From Streptomyces microflavus (GTDB lineage: Bacteria; Actinomycetota; Actinomycetes; Streptomycetales; Streptomycetaceae): DNA of 64,000 bases. Position 1 is the first letter of the stretch. Each line of letters starts with the position of its first letter. The notes beneath the pieces were generated by a model. It saw nothing but the letters and a program-made list of their open reading frames with translations, ran no database searches and was not told where the DNA came from. Positions 9,515 through 19,320 of the stretch are shown here, piece by piece. Position numbers and translations under genes: made by a program. The DNA is taken from positions 558,001 to 622,000 of the forward strand of contig NZ_BMUG01000004.1 in NCBI RefSeq assembly GCF_014650075.1, read 5' to 3'.

Positions 9515-11977
9515 GTGACGAGCACCGAAGCGATCACCGATAGCGAAGACTCGGGACCCAGCGGCTACGCGGCGGCCCGGCTGCGCCTCCTCCAGCAGGA
9601 GGCGCGGTCCGGGCCGCCGCGCCGTGCGGCCCTCGCCGGCCTCACCGACGACTGGCTCACCGGCCTGTTCACCTCGGCGGCGGCACGCGCCGGGGTCCGT
9701 GGCGCGGCCCTCGTCGCCGTCGGCGGCTACGGGCGCGGCGAACTCTCCCCGCGCAGCGACCTCGACCTGCTCCTCCTCCACGACGGCAGCGCCGACGCCG
9801 CGGCCGTCGCCGCTCTCGCGGACGGCATCTGGTACCCGGTCTGGGACCTGGGCCTGGCCCTCGACCACTCCGTACGCACCCCCGGCGAGGCCCGGAAGAC
9901 GGCGGGCGAGGACCTCAAGGTCCAGCTCGGCCTGCTGGACGCCCGCCCGGTCGCCGGCGACCTCGGCCTGGTCGCCTCCCTGCGCACCGCGATCCTCGCG
10001 GACTGGCGCAACCAGGCGCCCAAGCGCCTCCCCGCCCTCCACGAGCTCTGCCAGGAGCGCGCGGAGCGGATGGGCGAGCTCCAGTTCCTCCTGGAACCCG
10101 ACCTCAAGGAGGCCCGCGGCGGCCTCCGCGACGCCACCGCCCTGCGTGCTGTCGCCGCGTCCTGGGTCGCCGACGCCCCCCGCGAGGGGCTTGACCAGGC
10201 CCGCCGTATCCTCCTGGACGCCCGCGACGCCCTCCACCTCACCACCGGCCGCGCCACCGACCGACTCGCCCTCCAGGAACAGGACCAGGTCGCCGAGGCG
10301 CTCGGACTCATGGACGCCGACGCGCTGCTGCGCCAGGTGTACGAGGCCGCCCGGACGGTCTCGTACGCCACCGACGTCACCTGGCGCGAGGTCAACCGGG
10401 TCCTGCGCGCCCGCTCGGTCCGCCCCCGGCTCCGCGCCATGCTCAGCGGCGGCCGCGTCTCCGCCAAACCCGCCCCCGAGCGCGCCCCGCTCGCCGACGG
10501 CGTGGTGGAGGCCGACGGCGAAGTGGTCCTCGCCCGCGCCGCCCGCCCCGACCGCGACCCCGTCCTCACCCTGCGCGCCGCCGCGGCCGCCGCCGAGGCC
10601 GGACTGCCGCTCTCCCGCCACCTCGTACGCCACCTCGCCACCACCGTCCGGCCGCTGCCGGTCCCGTGGCCGCCGGAGGCCCGCGAGGAGCTGGTCACCC
10701 TGCTCGGCGCGGGGGAGTCCGCCATCGGCGTCTGGGAGGCGCTCGAAGCGGAAGGGATCATCACCCGGCTGCTGCCCGACTGGGAACGCGTCCACTGCCG
10801 CCCCCAGCGCAACCCCGTCCACACCTGGACCGTCGACCGGCACCTGGTGGAGACCGCCGTCCGCGCGGCCTCCCTCACCCGCCGCGTCCACCGCCCCGAC
10901 CTCCTCCTGGTCGCCGCCCTCCTCCACGACATCGGCAAGGGCTGGCCCGGCGACCACTCGGTGGCCGGCGAGGTCATCGCCCGGGACATGGCCACCCGGA
11001 TCGGCTTCGACAAGCACGACGTGGGCGTCATCGCCACCCTCGTACGCCACCATCTGCTGCTCGTCGAGACCGCCACCCGGCGCGACCTGGACGACCCCGC
11101 CACCGTGCGGTCGGTCGCCGAAGCCGTCTCCACCGCCTCCACCCTGGAGCTGCTGCACGCCCTCACCGAGGCCGACGCGCTCGCCACCGGGCCCGCCGCC
11201 TGGTCCACCTGGCGGGCCTCCCTCGTCACCGACCTCGTCAAACGCGTCGCCGCCGTCCTCGCGGGGGAGGCCCCCGAGGAACCGGAGGAGGCCGCGCCCA
11301 GCGCCGAGCACGAACGCCTCGCCATCGAGGCCCTGCGCACCGGTGAACCCGCCCTCACCCTGCACACCCACCCGGAGGAGCCCGCCGGGGAGGGCGAGGT
11401 GGAACCCGTCGGCGTCGAGCTGCTCATCGCCCTGCCCGACCGTCCCGGCGTCCTGCCCGCCGCCGCCGGAGTCCTCGCCCTGCACCGCCTCACCGTGCGC
11501 GCCGCCGACCTGCGAGCGGTGGAGCTCCCCAACGAACTGGGCGAGCGGGCGGACCTGCTGCTGCTCAGCTGGCGGGTCGCGGCCGAGTACGGGTCCCTCC
11601 CGCAGGCCACCCGGCTCCGCGCCGACCTCGTACGCGCCCTGGACGGCTCCCTGGACATCCGGGCCCGGCTCGCGGAGCGGGAGGCCGCCTATCCGCGCCG
11701 CAGGGGCGTGAAGGCCCCGCCGCCCCGGGTCGCCGTCGCCGCGGCCGGCTCCCGTCGCGCCACCGTCATCGAGGTCCGTGCCCAGGACGCCCCGGGGCTG
11801 CTGCACCGGATCGGCAACGCCCTGGAGGGATGCGCGGTACGGGTGCGCAGCGCCCATGTCTCCACCCTCGGCGCCAACGCCGTGGACGCCTTCTACGTCA
11901 CCGGCACCGACGGCGAACCGCTGCCGGAGATCCGGGCCGCCGAGGTCGCCCGGGAGGTCGAGAAGGCCCTCGGCTGA
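9515..11977 (+). CDS. glnD: PII nucleotidyltransferase GlnD
   Basis: An 820-residue modifying enzyme. The nucleotidyltransferase site is VGGYGRGELSPRSDLDLLLLHDG (two aspartates of the DxD motif, about residues 70-93), followed by a GlnD-type helical domain with LLEPDLKEARGGLRD, an HD phosphohydrolase domain (LLHDIGKGWPGDHS, about residue 470) and two C-terminal ACT domains, one around LIALPDRPGVLPAAAG and one around VRAQDAPGLLHRIGNAL. It adds and removes the nucleotide on GlnK according to nitrogen status. The GTG at 9515 was chosen because GGAAGG lies just upstream. Confidence 0.96.
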   Translation: MTSTEAITDSEDSGPSGYAAARLRLLQQEARSGPPRRAALAGLTDDWLTGLFTSAAARAGVRGAALVAVGGYGRGELSPRSDLDLLLLHDGSADAAAVAALADGIWYPVWDLGLALDHSVRTPGEARKTAGEDLKVQLGLLDARPVAGDLGLVASLRTAILADWRNQAPKRLPALHELCQERAERMGELQFLLEPDLKEARGGLRDATALRAVAASWVADAPREGLDQARRILLDARDALHLTTGRATDRLALQEQDQVAEALGLMDADALLRQVYEAARTVSYATDVTWREVNRVLRARSVRPRLRAMLSGGRVSAKPAPERAPLADGVVEADGEVVLARAARPDRDPVLTLRAAAAAAEAGLPLSRHLVRHLATTVRPLPVPWPPEAREELVTLLGAGESAIGVWEALEAEGIITRLLPDWERVHCRPQRNPVHTWTVDRHLVETAVRAASLTRRVHRPDLLLVAALLHDIGKGWPGDHSVAGEVIARDMATRIGFDKHDVGVIATLVRHHLLLVETATRRDLDDPATVRSVAEAVSTASTLELLHALTEADALATGPAAWSTWRASLVTDLVKRVAAVLAGEAPEEPEEAAPSAEHERLAIEALRTGEPALTLHTHPEEPAGEGEVEPVGVELLIALPDRPGVLPAAAGVLALHRLTVRAADLRAVELPNELGERADLLLLSWRVAAEYGSLPQATRLRADLVRALDGSLDIRARLAEREAAYPRRRGVKAPPPRVAVAAAGSRRATVIEVRAQDAPGLLHRIGNALEGCAVRVRSAHVSTLGANAVDAFYVTGTDGEPLPEIRAAEVAREVEKALG

Positions 11978-11995
11978 CCCGTAGGACACCCACAT

Positions 11996-12033
11996 CAAGC
12001 CCTCGCCCGGCTCCGGATCCGGCCGAGGGCTTG
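11996..12033 (+). terminator. Terminator hairpin after glnD
   Basis: A perfect ten-base stem (11996-12005 with 12024-12033) 18 bases after the glnD stop, ending in a T-rich run. Confidence 0.8.
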
Positions 12034-12108
12034 GTGTTCTCCGGGGGACGGATACCCTGGAGGGCGATTGACCTGCCCCGCCCCCGACCCTGAGGACCGA
12101 CGAGCGCC

Positions 12109-13662
12109 GTGTTCGATACTCTCTCCGACCGCCTTAGCGCGACTTTCAAGAACCTCAGGGGCAAGGGCCGCTTGTCCGAGGCGGACATCGACGCCACGGC
12201 ACGCGAGATCCGTATCGCCCTGCTGGAAGCCGATGTCGCCCTGCCCGTGGTCCGGGCCTTCATCGCCAATGTGAAGGAGCGGGCGCGTGGCGTCGAGGTC
12301 TCCCAGGCGCTGAACCCCGCCCAGCAGGTCGTCAAGATCGTCAACGAGGAGCTCGTCTCCATCCTCGGCGGCGAGACCCGGCGGCTGCGGTTCGCCAAGA
12401 ACCCGCCCACCGTGATCATGCTCGCCGGTCTCCAGGGTGCCGGTAAGACGACGCTGGCCGGAAAGCTCGGCCTCTGGCTCAAGAGCCAGGGCCACTCCCC
12501 GCTGCTCGTCGCCTGCGACCTCCAGCGCCCCAACGCCGTCAACCAGCTGAGCGTCGTCGCCGAGCGCGCCGGTGTCGCCGTGTACGCCCCCGAGCCGGGC
12601 AACGGCGTCGGCGACCCGGTCCAGGTCGCCAAGGACTCCATCGAGTTCGCCAAGACCAAGGTCCACGACATCGTCATCGTCGACACCGCCGGCCGCCTCG
12701 GTATCGACCAGGAGCTGATGAGCCAGGCCGCGGACATCCGCGACGCCGTCAGCCCCGACGAGATCCTCTTCGTCGTCGACGCGATGATCGGTCAGGACGC
12801 GGTCAACACCGCGGAGGCCTTCCGCGACGGCGTCGGCTTCGACGGCGTGGTGCTCTCCAAGCTCGACGGTGACGCCCGCGGTGGTGCGGCCCTGTCGATC
12901 GCCCATGTCACGGGCAAGCAGGTCATGTTCGCGTCGAACGGCGAGAAGCTGGAGGACTTCGACGCGTTCCACCCGGACCGGATGGCCTCCCGCATCCTCG
13001 ACATGGGTGACCTGCTCACCCTGATCGAGCAGGCGGAGAAGACGTTCAGTCAGGAAGAGGCCGCCAAAATGGCCTCCAAGCTGTCCTCCAGCAAGGGCGG
13101 CAAGGACTTCACGCTCGACGACTTCCTGGCCCAGATGGAGCAGGTCCGGAAGATGGGCTCCATCTCCAAGCTGCTCGGGATGCTGCCCGGCATGGGGCAG
13201 ATCAAGGACCAGATCAACAACATCGACGAGCGTGACATCGACCGCACCGCCGCGATCATCAAGTCGATGACCCCGAAGGAGCGCGCCGAGCCGACGATCA
13301 TCAACGGCTCGCGCCGGGCCCGTATCGCCAAGGGTTCGGGCGTCGAGGTATCCGCCGTCAAGAGCCTGGTGGAGCGCTTCTTCGAGGCCCGCAAGATGAT
13401 GTCGAAGATGGCCCAGGGCGGCGGCATGCCCGGGATGCCGGGGATGCCCGGCATGGGCGGCGGCCCCGGCCGCCAGAAGAAGCAGATCAAGCAGGCCAAG
13501 GGCAAGCGCAAGAGCGGCAACCCGATGAAGCGCAAGGCCGAGGAGGCCGCCGCCGCGGAGCGCCGCGAGCAGGCGGCCGCCCAGGGCGGCGCGTTCGGGC
13601 TCCCCGCCCAGGAGGACAAGAACTTCGAGCTGCCGGACGAGTTCAAGAAGTTCATGGGCTGA
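12109..13662 (+). CDS. ffh: Signal recognition particle protein Ffh
   Basis: A 517-residue SRP GTPase. The N domain covers about residues 1-90, the G domain has GLQGAGKTTLAGKLG, DTAGRLGID and SKLDGDARGG, and the M domain begins near residue 300 with the signal-peptide-binding Met-rich segments (LLGMLPGMGQIKDQ and the repeated MPGMPGMPGM). The basic, Ala-rich C-terminal tail is longer than in Escherichia coli, as usual in actinobacteria. With SRP RNA it binds nascent signal sequences and hands them to FtsY. GTG start, 131 bases after glnD and separated from it by a terminator. Confidence 0.97.
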   Translation: MFDTLSDRLSATFKNLRGKGRLSEADIDATAREIRIALLEADVALPVVRAFIANVKERARGVEVSQALNPAQQVVKIVNEELVSILGGETRRLRFAKNPPTVIMLAGLQGAGKTTLAGKLGLWLKSQGHSPLLVACDLQRPNAVNQLSVVAERAGVAVYAPEPGNGVGDPVQVAKDSIEFAKTKVHDIVIVDTAGRLGIDQELMSQAADIRDAVSPDEILFVVDAMIGQDAVNTAEAFRDGVGFDGVVLSKLDGDARGGAALSIAHVTGKQVMFASNGEKLEDFDAFHPDRMASRILDMGDLLTLIEQAEKTFSQEEAAKMASKLSSSKGGKDFTLDDFLAQMEQVRKMGSISKLLGMLPGMGQIKDQINNIDERDIDRTAAIIKSMTPKERAEPTIINGSRRARIAKGSGVEVSAVKSLVERFFEARKMMSKMAQGGGMPGMPGMPGMGGGPGRQKKQIKQAKGKRKSGNPMKRKAEEAAAAERREQAAAQGGAFGLPAQEDKNFELPDEFKKFMG

Positions 13663-13681
13663 CCGGCGACAGCGGACATGT

Positions 13682-13715
13682 GTAAGGGGCGCCCTTGAGA
13701 GAGGGCGCCCCTTAC
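13682..13715. terminator. Bidirectional terminator hairpin after ffh
   Basis: A perfect 13-base stem (13682-13694 with 13703-13715) between the converging ffh and methyltransferase genes. Confidence 0.9.
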
Positions 13716-13738
13716 GCGCGTTCGGAGCGGCTCTCAGG

Positions 13739-14596
13739 TCACGTCGTGCACACCAGGTAGCGGAAGACGTTCGGCATCCACACCGTGCCGTCCGCCCGCC
13801 GGTAGGGATGCAGCGCCTCCGCGACCTCCTTCTCCACCTGGGAGCGGTCGGTGGCCCGTACGGCGGCGTCGAAGAGCCCGGTCGACAGCAGCCCGCGCAC
13901 CGCACTGTCCGGATCCGCGTACCCGAACGGGCAGGAGACCCGCCCCGAACCGTCCGGCTTCAGACCCGCCCGCGCGGCCACGTCCTCCAGATCGTCCCGG
14001 AGGGTCGGCCGCCACCCGCCGGGACGCGGCGGGCGCGTGGACTCCGCCAGCCGGGCCGCGACCCGCAGCACCGGCGCCGTGGCACACCGCTCCGGCGGGC
14101 CCCAGCCGGTCAGCACCACGGTCGCGCCCCGGGCGGCCAGCGGCAGCGCCGACTCCAGCGCCGGCACCAGCCCCTCGGAGTCACCGGCGGCGCAGCCGAT
14201 CGGCTCGAACACGGTGATCAGGTCGTACGGTGCCCCGTCCGCGCCGGCGCCCGCCGGGAGCCCGTCGTCGTGCAGCCGGGCCCGGTGCGCGGGCGCACCT
14301 TCCGCGCCCTCGTCGGGCAGCAGCCGCGCACGGGCCAGCGCCAGGCGCTCCCGGTCGGAGTCCACGCCCGTGACATGCGCCCCCCGGGCCGCCGCGACGA
14401 GCATGGCGAGCCCGGAGCCGCAGCCGAGCGACAGCATCCGGGTGGCGGGTCCGACTTCGAGCCGGTCGTACACCGCCTCGTAGAGCGGTGCCAGCATGCG
14501 TTCCTGGATCTCGGCCCAGTCGCGGGCACGGGTACCGGCGTCCGCCGGCGCGGAGAGATCCGCGTCCCGGTGGTTCCGGACGAGCGTTGGTGTCAT
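13739..14596 (-). CDS. SAM-dependent methyltransferase, class I
   Basis: A 285-residue protein with a Rossmann-type methyltransferase core. Motif I is LSLGCGSGLAMLVAAARG (about residues 55-72), the acidic end of strand 2 is VTGVDSDRERL, and motif IV lies near YDLITVFEPIGCAAGD. The C-terminal part ends with a conserved-looking WMPNVFRYLVC segment. The substrate is unknown. The ATG at 14596 places motif I at a usual distance. It is a single gene facing ffh, with a shared terminator. Confidence 0.8.
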   Translation of the reverse strand: MTPTLVRNHRDADLSAPADAGTRARDWAEIQERMLAPLYEAVYDRLEVGPATRMLSLGCGSGLAMLVAAARGAHVTGVDSDRERLALARARLLPDEGAEGAPAHRARLHDDGLPAGAGADGAPYDLITVFEPIGCAAGDSEGLVPALESALPLAARGATVVLTGWGPPERCATAPVLRVAARLAESTRPPRPGGWRPTLRDDLEDVAARAGLKPDGSGRVSCPFGYADPDSAVRGLLSTGLFDAAVRATDRSQVEKEVAEALHPYRRADGTVWMPNVFRYLVCTT

Positions 14597-15047
14597 GGAA
14601 AGCGCCCCAATCCGCCAAGAGGTCGATCTTGCCCGAGTGGACGGCCCCCGTATGCGTATGTCCGCACCCCCCCGTATGACAGAGAACTGCGCATCCGCCG
14701 TTCCGTCCAGGGGTTGTGGGGCACTGTTTGCGTGCCCCGGTCGTGCGCCTCTCCGAATCAGTCTTACCCGACACCGGGCACCGGGCACGTCGAGCGGCCC
14801 GCCGGGTAACCTCTCCGGCAGACCCGTAAGTGGCGCCGGCCTCCGGCGCACCGCACATCACGTGCGCCGGGCGTACCGCACGCTGTGCACCACCTTGGTG
14901 CGAGCTGTGCGTCTTCTCCGCAGTTCGGCGCACCCGCCCTCGTCCGGACGCATCCAGGACACATCACGAGCAACTGACTGGTACGTGCAAATTATTTGGG
15001 ATGCCCCGGAATAGGAACACCGGGGCACTCGGACTCGTTGTCACGAC
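14597..15047. other. Intergenic region between the methyltransferase and SprT-like genes
   Basis: About 450 bases between divergent genes, with promoters for both expected. No ORF with a ribosome site, RNA gene or strong terminator was seen. Confidence 0.5.
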
Positions 15048-15641
15048 GTGAGCACGACACCACCTGTACTTGCCGCAGAGCTGGCACAGGCGTGGGCCGA
15101 CATTCAGCGGTACCACTCCGAGCTGCCCGATCTAGCCGCGCCCGAGTCCCTGATCGGAGAGTCCTCGTCCGCCTGTGGCGCCGAGCTCTCCTTCGAGCGA
15201 CTGCTCCACGAGGCAGTCCACGGCATCGCCGCCGCGAGAGGAGTACGTGACACTTCCCGCGCCGGCCGCTACCACAACCGACGCTTCCTCGCGATCGCCG
15301 AGGAGCTGGGCCTCGATCATGCCGAGGAACCCCATCCCAGCAGCGGATTCTCGCTGGTCACGCTGAATCCGGAGGCCAAGCGCCGGTACCGCCCGACCAC
15401 CGAACGGCTGCAGCGCGCCCTCAAGGCGCACACGGTCGCCACCGCCGCCGACACCAAGCGCTCCTTCCGGGGCCCTGCCGCCCGGCACGGCTCCTCCGGG
15501 GGCGGAGTCCGGGTCAAGGCCGTCTGCGACTGCGGACGCAACGTCCGCGTCGTCCCCTCGGTCCTGGCCCAGGCCCCGATCGTCTGCGGTGGCTGCGGCA
15601 AGCCGTTCCAGATCCCGGAAGCGGCGGTCGCGGTGGGGTGA
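15048..15641 (+). CDS. SprT-like zinc protein, conserved in Streptomyces
   Basis: A 197-residue protein with a zinc-metallopeptidase-like helix LLHEAVHGIAAARGV (HExxH, about residues 54-68) followed by RAGRYHNRRFLAIAEELGL, the arrangement seen in SprT-family proteins. A C-terminal zinc ribbon has CDCGRNVRVVPSVL and CGGCGKPF. SprT-like proteins in other organisms cleave or recognise proteins crosslinked to DNA; whether this one is a protease is not shown. It lies upstream of rpsP without obvious coupling. Confidence 0.65.
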   Translation: MSTTPPVLAAELAQAWADIQRYHSELPDLAAPESLIGESSSACGAELSFERLLHEAVHGIAAARGVRDTSRAGRYHNRRFLAIAEELGLDHAEEPHPSSGFSLVTLNPEAKRRYRPTTERLQRALKAHTVATAADTKRSFRGPAARHGSSGGGVRVKAVCDCGRNVRVVPSVLAQAPIVCGGCGKPFQIPEAAVAVG

Positions 15642-15798
15642 GCCGAAGTGGTGTGGCACAATGGCTAGCTGTACTCGACAGTCGCACAGGACCCCTCTCT
15701 CCTCCGGCTGACGCGTCCATCGGGCACTCCGAGTACCGCAACCCCACGTGGCATCTAGTTGTGCCCAACCACGTCATAGACCAGGAGACACCACTTCC

Positions 15799-16239
15799 GT
15801 GGCAGTCAAGATCAAGCTGAAGCGTCTGGGCAAGATCCGTTCGCCTCACTACCGCATCGTCGTCGCCGACTCCCGTACCCGCCGTGACGGCCGGGCCATC
15901 GAGGAGATCGGCCTGTACCACCCGGTGCAGAACCCCTCGCGCATCGAGGTCAACGCAGAGCGCGCGCAGTACTGGCTGTCCGTCGGCGCCCAGCCGACCG
16001 AGCCGGTCCTCGCGATCCTGAAGCTCACCGGTGACTGGCAGGCCCACAAGGGCCTCCCGGCCCCCGCGCCGCTGCTGCAGCCGGAGCCCAAGGCTGACAA
16101 GCGCGCGCTGTTCGAGGCGCTGTCCTCGGACGGCGACGAGGCCAAGGGTGAGGCCATCACCCCCAAGGCCAAGAAGTCCGACAAGAAGGCGGACGAGGCG
16201 GCTGACGCTGCCGCGTCCACCGAGTCGACCGAGGCCTGA
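15799..16239 (+). CDS. rpsP: 30S ribosomal protein S16
   Basis: A 146-residue S16. The first 80 residues follow the family closely ([36 protein letters not shown]). An Ala/Lys/Glu-rich tail of about 50 residues extends beyond the bacterial core, as in other actinobacteria. GTG start at 15799 with AGGAGA ten bases upstream. It heads the rpsP-khpA-rimM-trmD-rplS gene group. Confidence 0.97.
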   Translation: MAVKIKLKRLGKIRSPHYRIVVADSRTRRDGRAIEEIGLYHPVQNPSRIEVNAERAQYWLSVGAQPTEPVLAILKLTGDWQAHKGLPAPAPLLQPEPKADKRALFEALSSDGDEAKGEAITPKAKKSDKKADEAADAAASTESTEA

Positions 16240-16241
16240 GC

Positions 16242-16481
16242 ATGCTCGAGGAGGCTCTCGAGCACCTCGTGAAGGGCATCGTCGACAACCCCGACGACGT
16301 GCAGGTTGCCGAGCGCACCCTGCGCCGCGGGCGCGTGCTGGAGGTCCGGGTCCACCCCGACGACCTCGGCAAGGTGATCGGCCGTAACGGCCGCACCGCT
16401 CGCGCCCTGCGGACCGTCGTGGGCGCCATCGGCGGCCGTGGTATCCGCGTCGATCTCATCGATGTGGACCAGGTCCGCTGA
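16242..16481 (+). CDS. khpA: KH-domain RNA-binding protein KhpA
   Basis: A 79-residue single KH domain with the GxxG loop in VIGRNGRTARALRTVV (about residues 43-58). KhpA proteins bind many RNAs, usually with KhpB, and influence cell division and length in other Gram-positive bacteria. It starts two bases after the rpsP stop, so it is cotranscribed. A hairpin follows. Confidence 0.93.
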   Translation: MLEEALEHLVKGIVDNPDDVQVAERTLRRGRVLEVRVHPDDLGKVIGRNGRTARALRTVVGAIGGRGIRVDLIDVDQVR

Positions 16482-16502
16482 CCGCAGTTGAACACCGGCC
16501 AG

Positions 16503-16534
16503 GGCCGGGGAGGGCTTTCGAGCCGTCCCCGGCC
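16503..16534 (+). terminator. Hairpin between khpA and rimM
   Basis: A nine-base GC stem (16503-16511 with 16526-16534) followed by TTT. It may be a partial terminator that sets different levels of the rpsP-khpA and rimM-trmD parts. Confidence 0.7.
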
Positions 16535-16600
16535 TTTGTCGTCGGCCACCCCGGGTGCTTCCCGCACCCACGTCCGTAACCCACCCATCGGAGAGACAGC

Positions 16601-17200
16601 GTGCAGTTGGTAGTTGCGCGGATCGGCCGTGCCCACGGAATCAAGGGCGAGGTCACCGTCGAGGTACGAACGGACGAGCCGGAGCTGCGGCTCGGGCCCG
16701 GCGCCGTCCTGGCCACCGATCCGGCGGCCACCGGCCCGCTGACGATCGAGTCGGGCCGGGTGCACAGCGGCAGGCTGCTGCTGCGCTTCGAAGGCGTGCG
16801 CGACCGCTCGGGCGCCGAGGCCCTGCGCAACACCCTGCTGATCGCCGACGTGGACCCGGACGAGCCCCCGGAGGACCCCGAGGAGTTCTACGACCACCAG
16901 CTGATCGACCTGGACGTCGTGCTCGCCGACGGCACCGAGATCGGCCGGATCACCGAGATCTCCCACCTGCCCTCGCAGGACCTCTTCATCGTGGAGCGCC
17001 CCGACGGCAGCGAGGTGATGATCCCCTTCGTGGAGGAGATCGTCACCGAGATCGACCTGGAGGAGCAGCGCGCGGTCATCACCCCGCCGCCCGGCCTGAT
17101 CGACGAGAGCGAGGCCGTGGTGGCCTCCTCCCGCGACGAGGAGGCGGAGTCCCAGGGGGCGGCCGAGAAGACCGACGAGGCGCCGAAGGGCGACGCCTGA
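16601..17200 (+). CDS. rimM: Ribosome maturation factor RimM
   Basis: A 199-residue protein with the RimM start [20 protein letters not shown] and the PRC-barrel half beginning near [13 protein letters not shown], ending with [13 protein letters not shown]. RimM binds S19 and assists maturation of the 30S head. The acidic C-terminal tail of about 35 residues is common in Streptomyces. GTG start. The stop shares one base with the trmD start (TGATG). Confidence 0.96.
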   Translation: MQLVVARIGRAHGIKGEVTVEVRTDEPELRLGPGAVLATDPAATGPLTIESGRVHSGRLLLRFEGVRDRSGAEALRNTLLIADVDPDEPPEDPEEFYDHQLIDLDVVLADGTEIGRITEISHLPSQDLFIVERPDGSEVMIPFVEEIVTEIDLEEQRAVITPPPGLIDESEAVVASSRDEEAESQGAAEKTDEAPKGDA

Positions 17201-18021
17201 TGCGGATCGACGTCGTCACGATCTTCCCCGAGTACCTGGACCCGCTGGACGTCTCGCTCGTCGGCAAGGCCCGCGCCCGCGGTGTGCTCGACGTCCACGT
17301 CCACGACCTGCGGGAGTGGACGTACGACCGGCACAACACGGTCGACGACACCCCGTACGGCGGCGGTCCCGGCATGGTCATGAAGACCGAGCCCTGGGGC
17401 GAGGCGCTGGACGAGTCGCTGGCCGACGGGTACGAGTCCGGCGCGCACTCCCCGGTGCTCGTCGTGCCCACGCCCAGCGGCCGCCCGTTCACCCAGGAAC
17501 TGGCCGTCGAGCTCTCCGCGAAGCCCTGGCTGGTCTTCACCCCGGCGCGGTACGAGGGCATCGACCGCCGGGTGATCGACGAGTACGCCACCCGGATCCC
17601 GGTCGTCGAGGTCTCCATCGGCGACTACGTGCTGGCCGGCGGGGAGGCCGCCGTCCTGGTGATCACGGAGGCCGTGGCCCGGCTGCTGCCGGGGGTCCTC
17701 GGCAACGCCGAATCGCACCGCGACGACTCCTTCGCCCCGGGTGCGATGGCCGACCTCCTGGAGGGGCCCGTCTACACCAAGCCGCCCGAGTGGCGCGGCC
17801 GGTCCATCCCGGACGTCCTGCTCAGCGGCCACCACGGGAAGATCGCGCGCTGGCGGCGGGACCAGGCATTCGCCCGGACCGCCCTCAACCGGCCCGATCT
17901 GATCGAGCGGTGCGAGGCGAGCGCCTTCGACAAGAAGGACCGCGAGATCCTCTCCATCCTCGGCTTCGCCCCGGAGCCCGGCGGCCGATTTTGGCGCAGG
18001 CCCTCGGCCGTGGAAGAATAG
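17200..18021 (+). CDS. trmD: tRNA (guanine-37-N1)-methyltransferase TrmD
   Basis: A 273-residue SPOUT enzyme. The start [16 protein letters not shown], the segment [14 protein letters not shown], the trefoil-knot SAM site [14 protein letters not shown] and [17 protein letters not shown] are all present. It methylates G37 of tRNAs and so prevents +1 frameshifting. Overlap by one base with rimM implies coupled translation. Confidence 0.97.
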   Translation: MRIDVVTIFPEYLDPLDVSLVGKARARGVLDVHVHDLREWTYDRHNTVDDTPYGGGPGMVMKTEPWGEALDESLADGYESGAHSPVLVVPTPSGRPFTQELAVELSAKPWLVFTPARYEGIDRRVIDEYATRIPVVEVSIGDYVLAGGEAAVLVITEAVARLLPGVLGNAESHRDDSFAPGAMADLLEGPVYTKPPEWRGRSIPDVLLSGHHGKIARWRRDQAFARTALNRPDLIERCEASAFDKKDREILSILGFAPEPGGRFWRRPSAVEE

Positions 18022-18150
18022 GCCGCTGCTGTACGTCCGGTGTGCGCCCCTGCCACAGGGGGAAAGACGCCCGCCCGACGCGATCAGCACTCCGAACTCC
18101 TCTCGATATCCCGTCGATGACCTGTGGCATCGGCGAAGAAAGCAGAATTC

Positions 18151-18501
18151 ATGTCTTCCCTGCTCGATGGCGTCAACGCCGCCTCTGTCCGTACGGACGT
18201 CCCGGCGTTCCGCCCCGGTGACACCGTCAACGTCCACGTGCGAGTGATCGAGGGCAACCGCTCCCGTATCCAGCAGTTCAAGGGCATCGTCATCCGCCGC
18301 CAGGGCTCGGGCGTCAGCGAGACCTTCACGGTCCGCAAGGTCTCCTTCAGCGTCGGCGTCGAGCGCACCTTCCCGGTGCACAGCCCGATCTTCGAGAAGA
18401 TCGAGCTCGTCAGCCGCGGTGACGTCCGTCGCGCCAAGCTGTACTTCCTCCGTGAGCTCCGCGGCAAGGCCGCGAAGATCAAGGAGAAGCGCGACAACTG
18501 A
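18151..18501 (+). CDS. rplS: 50S ribosomal protein L19
   Basis: A 116-residue L19 with the family core [20 protein letters not shown] and [19 protein letters not shown], ending [14 protein letters not shown]. It lies at the 30S-50S interface. The ATG at 18151 gives [12 protein letters not shown], the usual Streptomyces N-terminus; a GTG nine codons earlier is possible but would add residues not usual in the family. Confidence 0.96.
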   Translation: MSSLLDGVNAASVRTDVPAFRPGDTVNVHVRVIEGNRSRIQQFKGIVIRRQGSGVSETFTVRKVSFSVGVERTFPVHSPIFEKIELVSRGDVRRAKLYFLRELRGKAAKIKEKRDN

Positions 18502-18546
18502 GCTGCTTCCCGCGTCCACAGCGCGGCCGGATAGGATTCGGCCGCG

Positions 18547-19320
18547 ATGGACACGCAAGCAGAGCACTCGGAGCGCGATCGCTCCTCGGAACCCCGTGCC
18601 GGGTCCGAGGAGCGGTCGCGCTTCTCGCGTGTCCGGGGCGCTCTCACCTCCGTACGTTCCCGTCGGCGGCGGATCCTCGTCGTGGGGGTGGCGGTCGCGG
18701 TCGTGGCGCTGCTGTTCAGCGCCTTCGTGGTGCAGCCCTTCCTGATCCCCAGCGGCTCGATGGAGCCCACGCTGCGGGTCGGGGACCGGGTGCTCGTCAA
18801 CAAACTGGCCTACCGGTTCGGCTCCGGGCCCGAGCGCGGCGACGTCGTGGTCTTCGACGGGACCGGCTCCTTCGTCCGGGAGGACCCGGACGAGAACCCG
18901 GTGGCCGCACTGGCGCGCGGGGCCGCGTCCTCCCTGGGCCTCGCCGAGCCCGCCGACACCGACTTCGTGAAGCGCGTTGTGGGCGTGGGCGGGGACCGCG
19001 TGGTCTGCTGTGACGCGCGGGGGAGGCTCCGGGTGAACGGGGTGCCGGCTGAAGAGACGTACCTCCACCCCGGGGACACCGCCTCCGGAGCACCGTTCGA
19101 CATCGTCGTGCCGCAGGGCACGCTCTGGATGATGGGCGACCACCGCAGCCGCTCCAGCGACTCCCGCGACCACCTCGGATCGCCCGGTGGCGGGATGGTC
19201 CCCGTCGAGCGGGTGATCGGCCGGGTGGACTGGCTGGGCTGGCCGCCCGCCAGGATCGGTGGTCTGGAGGGGACCGGCGCCTTCGACGGCGTAGGGGCAC
19301 CCGGCAGGGCGCATGGGTAA
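18547..19320 (+). CDS. sipW: Type I signal peptidase SipW
   Basis: A 257-residue membrane serine protease. One N-terminal membrane helix (about residues 40-60) precedes the catalytic Ser motif IPSGSMEPTLRVGDRVLVNK, and the catalytic Lys lies in FVKRVVGVGGD. The substrate box MMGDHRSRSSDSRDH is also present. It removes signal peptides on the outer face of the membrane. It is the first of four tandem signal peptidase genes, the sipWXYZ arrangement known in Streptomyces lividans. It overlaps sipX by eight bases. Confidence 0.93.
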   Translation: MDTQAEHSERDRSSEPRAGSEERSRFSRVRGALTSVRSRRRRILVVGVAVAVVALLFSAFVVQPFLIPSGSMEPTLRVGDRVLVNKLAYRFGSGPERGDVVVFDGTGSFVREDPDENPVAALARGAASSLGLAEPADTDFVKRVVGVGGDRVVCCDARGRLRVNGVPAEETYLHPGDTASGAPFDIVVPQGTLWMMGDHRSRSSDSRDHLGSPGGGMVPVERVIGRVDWLGWPPARIGGLEGTGAFDGVGAPGRAHG